Positions 43,273 to 50,926 of a stretch of DNA of 50,926 bases are shown one piece after another. The notes below the pieces were generated by a model, which was not told the DNA's origin, searched no databases, and saw only the letters and a list, made by a program, of their open reading frames with translations. The first letter of the stretch is position 1. Each line of letters opens with the position of its first letter. Both the position numbers and the translations under genes were made by a program. The stretch is from Treponemataceae bacterium (GTDB taxonomy: Bacteria; Spirochaetota; Spirochaetia; Treponematales; Treponemataceae): assembly GCA_024680915.1 (NCBI GenBank), contig JAILBN010000056.1, positions 1-50,926 of the forward strand, given 5' to 3'.

Positions 43273-46200
43273 CTACAAATCTGCTTTACGGACTACTCTG
43301 AAGCCACGGTCATTCTTTACTCGTTTAGGAGAATTGCCGTCACGGTAGGTAACTGTCACAGAGGAAGAGGCATCATTCCAGCTTCCTCCGCGCCGGCCCC
43401 TGTAGGAACCGGAGGACGAGCCCCGCGGATTTGTCTGGCTTGAGCTGCTGTAGGAGCCGTACCAGTCCCAAACCCACTCGCTTACGTTGCCGCTCATATC
43501 ATAAAGATCAAGCTCATTCCCGTTCTTTGTCTTAACATCGTGGGTAGAGTTACCGCTGTTGTTCTTGTTCCATGCAACGCTGGCAGCCGTATCTCCGCCG
43601 CTGCAGGTATAGCCTTTGCTTTTGTTTCCACCCCTGGCGGCGTACTCCCATTCAGCTTCTGTAGGCAGGCGATAACCGTTGGCAGTCCAGTCGCAGGTAT
43701 AGGAATTTCCGCTCTTAGTGTAGCAAGGTGTGAGGCCTTCTTTCTTACTGAGGGCGTTGCAGTATTCTATCGCGTCAAACCAGCTTACCTGCTCCACAGG
43801 CTTATTGTCCCCGGTGAAGGAACTGGGGTTAATTCCCATCACAGCTTTGTACTCAGCCTGGGTTACTTCGTGGTCGCACATATAAAAGCTGCTCAAAGTT
43901 ACGCTGTGAACAGGCTTTTCATCGTTGGCCCCTGTAGTACTTCCCATCTTGAAGGTACCGCCTTCAACAAGCACAAAGCCTTTATTGTCGGCACCTGACG
44001 AAAACTGTGTTGTCTGTGTCGAATATACAAAAGCCGAAGGATCGCCCATATCAAAGGCATATAAACCAAATGCAGAGTATGGAATAAAATCAACTTGCGA
44101 ATCATCATTACCACCTACTAAAACCGGATACATATCAGTACCGGAGTATGATGACGTCCATGCACCTGCAAGCGTCATATTGTCACAATCCACGGCATTC
44201 CTTGACTTGTTGATTATCGCCTCATTTTTTTTGACCATCCAAATCTCAGCGGCACTTCCGATATACCAGCCTTGTCCAAGATTAAGTACAAAATCCCATG
44301 CAGGATATATTGACGCAGAATCAACTGCACCATAGGGGTCAATTTTACAAAGCTCGCTCCAGTAATCGCTACCGTCACAATCGCCGGTAAAATATGTAAT
44401 ATCGTTAAAACTCACCTGCATATCGGCAGCACTCTTACCATTTGGATAACATGGCGAAAGATGTAGTCCTCCGTAAGATTCATCAGGACTATATAATGCA
44501 GTTTCACCATAGCCGTTACACCAAGTGAAGGCGTTTGAAGAATAGAACCTTGGGGCATTTACGTAATAAAGGCTCTCTTCTGATGCAAGGGAAATACCGT
44601 ATATCTTACCTTTTTGTCCGATTTTTCCGTCACCGATGAACGCAGCTATTGCTATAGCCTCCTCTTTTTGTTTTTGCGTCAAAGAAATATTTGCAGAGTA
44701 TGAAGTCGCGCTGCCATCACTGAAAATTATGTCGCCAACAGAGGTCGGCTTTGATTTTTGTCCAATTTGTCCGCTGTATGACTTCTTCAAAAGCTGATTT
44801 TCGGCGGTTTTAGCCTTTACAACAGGCTCCTCCCACTGAACAGGTGCTTTGCTCGACGTACTTAAAGGACGGATAACAAGAAGGCCGTGACCGTCAAAAT
44901 CCATTGTCTTTGATTCGTACTCAATAGAACCTGTAATTCCGTTCATGGAATATGTACCCCGGTCAGCAAATGCATTCTGTGACGACGAGCGGTAAAGCGC
45001 ACCGTTTATTCTTGTCGCACCCTCGACAAGTTCCAAGCTTTCGTTAATAAAGTTCTTGTTTCTGTATACATATGAAAGCTCTGCGATTGTCGGCAAATAC
45101 CATCCACTTGAATAGCTTCCTGTAATACCAGCAGTCTTTCCGTACGATGCCGCATACTCAAAAGCGGGGTATCTGCCGGAAATATTCTCGTCGGTGACAG
45201 CAGCGCAGAGGAGATCCCAGTTGTCGCTGCCGTCGTTGTCGCTTCCCGGGTAGAATGTAGCAAAGTTCGCTACACCGTAACCATAGGCTGACGGATAGCT
45301 TTGCAAAGCCTTAATGTCTTTTGTTCCCTGAGCGTTTTTTGTTGCCCACTGGATAACGCCCTGTTTCTGCTTCAAACCGATTATGTAGGCATTTTCTTTT
45401 GTTCCGGTACGCGAACCGTAATTGCCGCTGTTGGGGAAGGAAGAGTCCTTAAAGAAAGCTATTACACCAATAGCAGGGTTTCTTGTGTTCGCTTTGTACT
45501 GCGCCGCCGAAACAATACTGCCGTCCGCAAGAACAATGTCTCCCACTTTGTAGGGATGCGCTCTGTCCGTAGTCATTCCGTGATCATTATCAACACTCTT
45601 TGTCGGCTCAACATAGTCATGGACTACAACAGCATTGTATATCTGCTTTTCATCAACAGCATAGTTTTTAGCTACAAGTACGCCATTATCATTTTTTGTG
45701 AAAGTCCATAAAGTGACCGATACATTTCTCATTACATCCATTGATATGATCTTTCCTACTTTGATAAGGCTCTTTCCAACAAGTTCTTTATCAAGCTTTA
45801 GCAGGTCGTCAATGCTAGGAAGATTCCAATCTTCTTTATAGATGCCTGTTATGTTGCTCGTCTTTCCATAGTTTTCAGCAAAATTCTTTGCTTCCTGCCA
45901 GATTCCCTCTTTATAGTTCAAACCCAAAATGACGGCATTGGCTTTAGTGCCAGTCTTATCGTATACACCTGAACCAGAAGTATCAGCCACACCGTTTTTC
46001 ATTTGCTTTGCTTTGTTCTTAAAATACGCAACTACACCGATTGCAGGATTCTTTGGATTGTAGTCGTATTCGTCCATGCGGACAAAAGAACCGTCGGAAA
46101 GAACTATATCGCCTATGTAGCAGCGGTCTGGGCCAAAGTCTTCAGCAGAAAAAACAAGATCCTCGTCATTGACTTTATTTGCCTTATGGAAAAGAACATC

Positions 46201-49200
46201 ACGTTTAGTTGCAACATCATCCTCTATGGAAAAACCAGCAGAAGTCCAAAACAACTCAATCGAACGATTTGAACCGATAACACTATCTGCAGTTCCATTT
46301 CCGAAAACTGTACTAGTGGTTTCACTGTTTAAAAAGCTTGATCCTGTAACATCTTCAAGCTTTTCTCTAATGACGGAAAGACTCCATGCAGCCATTTTGC
46401 TTTCCGCATAAGAGGGAATATACCAGCCGCTTGAATATTTACCCTCCAGCTTTGGTGTCATAACACTATAGCTTCCAGGATATAACACTTCTAAATCTTC
46501 TGTGTTAAGATTTTTGTAGGTGAAGTTTTTTCCGGAACCGTACATATCCGCATATATGAAAGGCAAAAACCCTTTTACATAATCACCGTCACTGTCTTTT
46601 ACGCCTGTAGCCCAGGATATTGTCTTTTTTATGGATTCCCAGTTCTTAAGTCCGTCAGTGACCATTCCTTCAAAGGGATATCCAGACGGAACAAGAGTAT
46701 CGTATGTAATAGGGATTCGAGGCTCTTTGTCTCCAAGTTTACTTGACCTAAAATCAATAGTAATATCACTAAGTTCATTATTCACCACATCAATATTGTT
46801 ACGGCGGTTTACGGAAGACAAATACAAGTAACCTTTGTCGCCAATGTAACCGTCACCTATGTAAATGCCGACAGCCATAACGGCTTTTTTCTGCTCAGTC
46901 GTAAGAATAAGACCATCACGTAAAGCTGTCGCGCTGCCATCGCTGAAAACAATGTCACCCACAGCGTTCGGCTCACTCTTTTCACCATAAGTACCAGATG
47001 CAAGCACGGTAGCCGGACGGCCGCTGTAAGCCGCGTCTATATCCGCATAGTTACGGAGGAAATAGACCATCTCTGGCTCGCATACATCATTATTAAGACT
47101 GGTATAATTTTCAAGAGAAGAAGAAAAAGTGTTACCGCCTGTCACCGAAGAGAATTTTACACTTCTATAGCTATAAATGTCAGTGCCATTCTGAACATAA
47201 GCAACATACATCTCTTCCTGTGTGAAAGAATCTGCCCCCTTTATTTTTGCCAAAGAATTGTTTACAGTCTCCGCGTTACGTACTATATAATCAATCTCGG
47301 CGTAAGTAGGTACATACCAGCCCTTCCTGAGCCTTCCGCTTATATTGTTCGTTTTTCCGTAGTTTTCCGCAGCCTCGAAAGCCGGGTAGGATATTTTGCC
47401 GAAAACCTTGAAATCCGGGTTCGTTGCACAAGCTTCATCAAAGGCTTCTTTAATGGCTTTGTAGTTATTCGAGCCGTCCGTATCAGATTCCGGCGTATAT
47501 GTACCTTTCGTATGACCAATATAAGCCACATCGGTATCATTGCTGCCATCACTCACTATGTCGTAGATTGGAACGTAAACAAGCAGGTCATCGACTGCAT
47601 AGTTTTCGTCACGGTAAAAATTAGATCTGTTTTCTGACACAATAAGGGCTTTTATGTCTCTCTTCGCACCAAGAATCACAGCATCCTCAATATTGCCGGT
47701 TTGTGTTCCTGCATCTTTTGAATTGGGGAAATTCTCATCGCGGAAGAAAGCCACTACGCCAACAGCCGGGTTACGAGAATCAGCGCGGTAGGTCTTGGGG
47801 CTTACGGCACTTCCATCCTGCAGCACGATGTCTCCGACTGAGCATTGCTTACCGGAATATGTTATCTTGGCAAGGAGAGGCTTAAGCTCGTTTGCTTCCG
47901 GCGCATTGCGGGAAAGTTTTATGGACTTATCAATTTTTCTATAAAGCCTTGAAAGATCCACAGAAGAAGTGTCAAAATTGGAGCTTCCTGCTGTGTACCC
48001 TTCTTTTCCAGCCCGGTATTCCCAATACTGGTAACAGTGGTTGTAGCAGGCTTTTATAATGTCGCGTCCGTTTTCACGTTCGCTGAATGTAACGTAAACT
48101 TTGTTCCATTTCAGCGTGTATTTGCCCAGCGTTCTAAGAGAAGTATCCGCGACAGCCGTGCTGTCGTAGAAAAAGCCGAATCCCCCGTCCGAACCAAGCA
48201 GGAAGCGGTCAATGGAAGTCTGCAGGTCTACCGCGGAAAGTTCCGCTGCATACTCCATGTACTGAATCTTGTTGTTGCCGTCTATGTAGACCGCAAAGGG
48301 ATAGAAACCTGATGAAAGTGTATAACCGTAAAGCTTTTCCATATACTTGGACTGCAAATCATTGAAGTTGTCAAAATACATCTTCATTGCAGGAGAGCCG
48401 TATTCCCAGCGGAATTCTTCCTGACTATTCCCATTATCGCCCAGCAGAAGTAAATCGACACCGTCAAAAGAAGAAAGAGAGTCGCGTATGCTGCTCACCA
48501 TATCTTTCGAACCTTGGTAGTCACGGTAAAAAAAGATAAGTACTTTAGGTTTTCCAGAAGCTTCGTTGTACTTTGAAAGGTTCACTCCGTTTGAAAGCCG
48601 TTTTGAATCCGCAGGAAGGTTCGTAAAGTTCAATCCTCTTACAACTTCATCCTCTGATATGGCAGGAGTCCAGACGACGCTGGGATTCAGAGTACTGTAA
48701 CTATAATCAGAGGGTCTTTCCGTGAGCCTTGAAAGATTCACAGAAGGATCAATCTCAGAGAAAAGTGCCGAAAGGTCTTTGTCAGAAAGCTCAAGGTCAG
48801 GAGATAAGAGTTGCCATCTCTGAAGTTTTGCATCGTACTGACCAAGATCAACTCCGTTTTTAGTAAATCCGAACTCGTATCCAGAAAATTTTGACAATTT
48901 GGCAGTGTATCTTCCCAGGGATACAGACGCCCCCGGGGCTACCGCAAATTTTGCCTCGCTGTCAAAAACAATAACATCCGGTTCATAATCCACATAACCA
49001 CCGTTATAATTCATAACATTATACGTGTAGCCAAGAATTTCGTTTATGTCGGCAAACTCAATACCATCGGCAGGCTTTGTTCTGTTATAGTCAATTCGCG
49101 GATCGCACTGCTGATATAGTTTTGAAGGGTCCACCGCAGAAGTGTCGAATTTCTCGCCATTCAGGGCAGGACGCCCATCATATCCGGCACGGTAATACCA

Positions 49201-50481
49201 GTATTGCTTAGAAAAATTGTAGCAGGCAAAAATCTTCTGCTCATCCTTTATTGTTTTGCAGAAATAAGCATATGTATCATCCAAAAAGCTCATGTAAACA
49301 TCGTAGCCACCAAGATGATTTGCCTCTGGATTAGCCATATCGCTGAAAAAGTAAAGGAATTTTCCATCCGTATTGCTGCCTATATAATTCCTGCGTTCTG
49401 CTACTTCCTTATTCGATGTGACCGGGTTTCCGTAAATATCCCGGTTAAGCTCCTCCTTAGAAAGGCTTACGGAGGTGAAAAGCTGAGAAAGATCCAGGTA
49501 AACATCTTTCATCGCATCGGTATATTCTATCCAGCACTGATTCTTGATGTCGTAAATTCCGTAATTGTATGTGCCGTAACCAAGCTCAACTTGATCAGTA
49601 TTATATTTGTCAATAAAAACCTTTACATTTCCCAGGTATGTGCCGTTTTTTGAAAAGTCAAGCACAGCATCAGGATCATAGGGAAGACCGTAGTCATTCT
49701 TGTCAGCAGTATCCATTGCTGCCGCAGTGAGCTTTGTAGCCTTTGAGAAGTTTATTGTCACCTTATTTCCGTAGTAATCTTGATAAAGGTTTACTTTTGA
49801 AAGATCTATTGAGCTATAAAACTGAGAAGGATCAACTTGATCAGAAATATTGTCATTTAAGTAGCTCCAGCACTGCTCCTTTAGGTAGTATTTTCCGCAC
49901 TCTGCAAAATCATCAGGTGATTCATAAAAGAAAGAAATCGCATTGTCCCAGGACGAAAAGAAAGCCGTAAGATTTCCGATATATATACTTTCATTCTCAA
50001 GAGAATAAAGAAGCGGGTTAATCTCGGCATCCGGATCAATGGGAAACCCGTATTTATTGTAGGCAATACCATACATATCACGATTAAGGAAAGTCTTAGA
50101 AAGATCAATTGAAGCATAGAAAGACTCATTTATCGAAAACCATGCTGACTTAAGCTTCTCACCGTATTCAAGCCAGCACTGGTTCTTGTAATCATAAATT
50201 CCCAGCATTTCTCCGGTGGGATTGTCGATAAAATGAAACTCACTCCTTGCTGTATCTAGCTCCTCGCGGATATATAAATATTCGTATTTGTCCCTGATTG
50301 GGTGCATCGTTACTATGCCACCGAAATTACTTTCGATTATGGCATCCGGGTCATAGGGAAGACCAAAGTCATTCTTTGGCGCGTTTGCCCTTGATTGAGC
50401 TGCAAGCAGGGAAAGTGACCCCACAATCAAGACCAGCATCATTGCCGTCATCTTATAAAAAAATCTGCTTGTATTTTTCAT
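43273..50481 (-). CDS. Giant secreted modular protein (2402 residues) ending in a SUMF1/FGE-like domain
   Basis: A signal peptide (residues 1-28, ending LSLLAAQS) directs it out of the cytoplasm. Residues about 35-630 hold five diverged modules of about 90-120 residues with a recurring pattern DxGLPYDPDA, NQCWxEY, F-x-S-(I/V)DLSK. About 642-762 is a thioredoxin-like insert (VLIFFYRDYQGSKD). Then five modules begin with (V/I)GDI(V/I)xxDGS (near residues 880, 1173, 1453, 1645 and 1916) and contain GWYxPTxAEL-like DUF1566/Lcl segments. The C-terminal domain (about 2167-2402) is FGE-like: GFVLVEGGTFKMGS, RLPTEAEWEYAARGG, YDMSGNVSEWVWDWYG, RGGSW and GFRVVR. It lacks the FGE cysteine pair, so a binding role is likelier than catalysis. 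Ribosome site AGGAGA. It is second in an operon with a paralogue. Confidence 0.85.
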   Translation of the reverse strand: MKNTSRFFYKMTAMMLVLIVGSLSLLAAQSRANAPKNDFGLPYDPDAIIESNFGGIVTMHPIRDKYEYLYIREELDTARSEFHFIDNPTGEMLGIYDYKNQCWLEYGEKLKSAWFSINESFYASIDLSKTFLNRDMYGIAYNKYGFPIDPDAEINPLLYSLENESIYIGNLTAFFSSWDNAISFFYESPDDFAECGKYYLKEQCWSYLNDNISDQVDPSQFYSSIDLSKVNLYQDYYGNKVTINFSKATKLTAAAMDTADKNDYGLPYDPDAVLDFSKNGTYLGNVKVFIDKYNTDQVELGYGTYNYGIYDIKNQCWIEYTDAMKDVYLDLSQLFTSVSLSKEELNRDIYGNPVTSNKEVAERRNYIGSNTDGKFLYFFSDMANPEANHLGGYDVYMSFLDDTYAYFCKTIKDEQKIFACYNFSKQYWYYRAGYDGRPALNGEKFDTSAVDPSKLYQQCDPRIDYNRTKPADGIEFADINEILGYTYNVMNYNGGYVDYEPDVIVFDSEAKFAVAPGASVSLGRYTAKLSKFSGYEFGFTKNGVDLGQYDAKLQRWQLLSPDLELSDKDLSALFSEIDPSVNLSRLTERPSDYSYSTLNPSVVWTPAISEDEVVRGLNFTNLPADSKRLSNGVNLSKYNEASGKPKVLIFFYRDYQGSKDMVSSIRDSLSSFDGVDLLLLGDNGNSQEEFRWEYGSPAMKMYFDNFNDLQSKYMEKLYGYTLSSGFYPFAVYIDGNNKIQYMEYAAELSAVDLQTSIDRFLLGSDGGFGFFYDSTAVADTSLRTLGKYTLKWNKVYVTFSERENGRDIIKACYNHCYQYWEYRAGKEGYTAGSSNFDTSSVDLSRLYRKIDKSIKLSRNAPEANELKPLLAKITYSGKQCSVGDIVLQDGSAVSPKTYRADSRNPAVGVVAFFRDENFPNSKDAGTQTGNIEDAVILGAKRDIKALIVSENRSNFYRDENYAVDDLLVYVPIYDIVSDGSNDTDVAYIGHTKGTYTPESDTDGSNNYKAIKEAFDEACATNPDFKVFGKISYPAFEAAENYGKTNNISGRLRKGWYVPTYAEIDYIVRNAETVNNSLAKIKGADSFTQEEMYVAYVQNGTDIYSYRSVKFSSVTGGNTFSSSLENYTSLNNDVCEPEMVYFLRNYADIDAAYSGRPATVLASGTYGEKSEPNAVGDIVFSDGSATALRDGLILTTEQKKAVMAVGIYIGDGYIGDKGYLYLSSVNRRNNIDVVNNELSDITIDFRSSKLGDKEPRIPITYDTLVPSGYPFEGMVTDGLKNWESIKKTISWATGVKDSDGDYVKGFLPFIYADMYGSGKNFTYKNLNTEDLEVLYPGSYSVMTPKLEGKYSSGWYIPSYAESKMAAWSLSVIREKLEDVTGSSFLNSETTSTVFGNGTADSVIGSNRSIELFWTSAGFSIEDDVATKRDVLFHKANKVNDEDLVFSAEDFGPDRCYIGDIVLSDGSFVRMDEYDYNPKNPAIGVVAYFKNKAKQMKNGVADTSGSGVYDKTGTKANAVILGLNYKEGIWQEAKNFAENYGKTSNITGIYKEDWNLPSIDDLLKLDKELVGKSLIKVGKIISMDVMRNVSVTLWTFTKNDNGVLVAKNYAVDEKQIYNAVVVHDYVEPTKSVDNDHGMTTDRAHPYKVGDIVLADGSIVSAAQYKANTRNPAIGVIAFFKDSSFPNSGNYGSRTGTKENAYIIGLKQKQGVIQWATKNAQGTKDIKALQSYPSAYGYGVANFATFYPGSDNDGSDNWDLLCAAVTDENISGRYPAFEYAASYGKTAGITGSYSSGWYLPTIAELSYVYRNKNFINESLELVEGATRINGALYRSSSQNAFADRGTYSMNGITGSIEYESKTMDFDGHGLLVIRPLSTSSKAPVQWEEPVVKAKTAENQLLKKSYSGQIGQKSKPTSVGDIIFSDGSATSYSANISLTQKQKEEAIAIAAFIGDGKIGQKGKIYGISLASEESLYYVNAPRFYSSNAFTWCNGYGETALYSPDESYGGLHLSPCYPNGKSAADMQVSFNDITYFTGDCDGSDYWSELCKIDPYGAVDSASIYPAWDFVLNLGQGWYIGSAAEIWMVKKNEAIINKSRNAVDCDNMTLAGAWTSSYSGTDMYPVLVGGNDDSQVDFIPYSAFGLYAFDMGDPSAFVYSTQTTQFSSGADNKGFVLVEGGTFKMGSTTGANDEKPVHSVTLSSFYMCDHEVTQAEYKAVMGINPSSFTGDNKPVEQVSWFDAIEYCNALSKKEGLTPCYTKSGNSYTCDWTANGYRLPTEAEWEYAARGGNKSKGYTCSGGDTAASVAWNKNNSGNSTHDVKTKNGNELDLYDMSGNVSEWVWDWYGSYSSSSQTNPRGSSSGSYRGRRGGSWNDASSSVTVTYRDGNSPKRVKNDRGFRVVRKADL

Positions 50482-50490
50482 ATCTTTCTC

Positions 50491-50926
50491 CTATTCTGCA
50501 TTGCGCACAATACGGAAGCCCCTGTTGTTGGCAGTACGATTCGGTGAGTTTCCATCACGGTAAGTGACTGTTATGGATGAAGGAGCATCGCTCCAGCTGC
50601 CACCACGACGTCCACGGTATGAACCAGACGAAGAGCCTTTGGGGTTCGTCGCGCTTGCACTGCTATAGTTTCCGTACCAGTCCCAGATCCATTCGCTTAC
50701 ATTGCCGCTCATGTCGTAAAGGCCCAGCTCATTGGCTGTTTTTCCTTTTACGTCGTGGGTAGAAGAGCTGTTCTCCTTGCTCCATGCAACGCTTCCGGCA
50801 GTGCTGCCTCCGCTGTATTTGTAACCCTTGGACTTGTTTCCTCCCCGGGCGGCGTACTCCCATTCAGCCTCTGTGGGCAGACGGTAGCCGTTCGCGCTCC
50901 AGTCACAGGAGTAAGCACCATTTTTC
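50491..50926 (-). CDS. SUMF1/FGE-like domain protein, C-terminal part only
   Basis: The frame is open to the window edge, so the start lies beyond it. The visible 144 residues are the second half of an FGE-like domain: CDWSANGYRLPTEAEWEYAA, GLYDMSGNVSEWIWDWYGNY, RGRRGGSW, TVTYRDGNSPNR and NNRGFRIVRNAE. They parallel the C-terminus of the giant protein downstream almost residue for residue, with many silent differences. The cysteine pair of true formylglycine-generating enzymes is also absent. Its TAG overlaps the ribosome site of the giant gene, 9 bases before that ATG, so the two are co-transcribed. Confidence 0.85.
   Translation of the reverse strand, partial: KNGAYSCDWSANGYRLPTEAEWEYAARGGNKSKGYKYSGGSTAGSVAWSKENSSSTHDVKGKTANELGLYDMSGNVSEWIWDWYGNYSSASATNPKGSSSGSYRGRRGGSWSDAPSSITVTYRDGNSPNRTANNRGFRIVRNAE

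Noticed and set aside
43273-50926. Diversity-generating retroelement target, since Treponema has FGE/lectin-fold variable proteins
   Set aside because: The two C-terminal segments differ mainly at third codon positions and not preferentially at adenines. AAC codons are not enriched, and no reverse transcriptase or template repeat is present in the window.

Overview
The window looks like chromosomal DNA of a spirochaete, most probably a host-associated Treponema. The case rests on a combination of features: a sodium-pumping oxaloacetate decarboxylase next to general metabolism, a 1066-residue IleS of the long type, two DUF115 (Maf/MptE-like) proteins of the kind tied to flagellin glycosylation, several lipoproteins with Treponema-like signal sequences, and very large secreted proteins ending in formylglycine-generating-enzyme-like (SUMF1) domains. 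No species can be named from the sequence alone. GTG and TTG starts are used regularly, and several genes have no clear Shine-Dalgarno sequence.

Layout. 1-11.8 kb is housekeeping: the 3' part of an RNase II-family gene, a ugpC/msmX-type sugar ABC ATPase, pyruvate phosphate dikinase, a DEAH RNA helicase, hemW, a signal-peptidase-I-like protein, smpB, tsaC and a small ftsB/divIC-like gene. 12.1-23.0 kb is a tightly packed plus-strand operon. It holds a 1879-residue acidic repeat protein, a GAF-like protein, two DUF115 proteins and a membrane protein with a degenerate GGDEF domain. 23.0-28.9 kb is a minus-strand operon: ileS, a lipoprotein, a uracil phosphoribosyltransferase with a long N-terminal extension, and a TPR lipoprotein. 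29.1-34.7 kb is accessory. It has single-domain enzymes (P-loop kinase, flavin reductase, methyltransferase, alpha/beta hydrolase) interleaved with remnants of at least two other genes, followed by a divergent GntR-ABC exporter operon with a perfect operator palindrome. 34.9-38.6 kb is oadG-oadA-oadB. 38.9-43.2 kb holds a YhhN family membrane protein, a phosphohexomutase, a DnaQ-like exonuclease and a LysM/M23 protein with its catalytic residues missing. 43.3 kb to the end is a 2402-residue secreted modular protein and, upstream in the same operon, the end of a second protein with the same C-terminal domain.

How they work together. PPDK, OAD and the phosphohexomutase place PEP/pyruvate/oxaloacetate and hexose-phosphate metabolism here, with OAD turning oxaloacetate decarboxylation into a sodium gradient. 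The 12.1-23.0 kb operon is the best candidate for an undescribed system: a large disordered scaffold-like protein made with DUF115 enzymes and two sensor-like proteins whose nucleotide-turnover residues are gone. The window also holds three probable pseudoenzymes (LepB-like, GGDEF, M23), a divergent lepB/smpB promoter pair that predicts leaderless transcripts, and an OadA with two biotin-carrier domains. I saw no tRNA, rRNA, tmRNA, CRISPR array, insertion sequence or phage gene.
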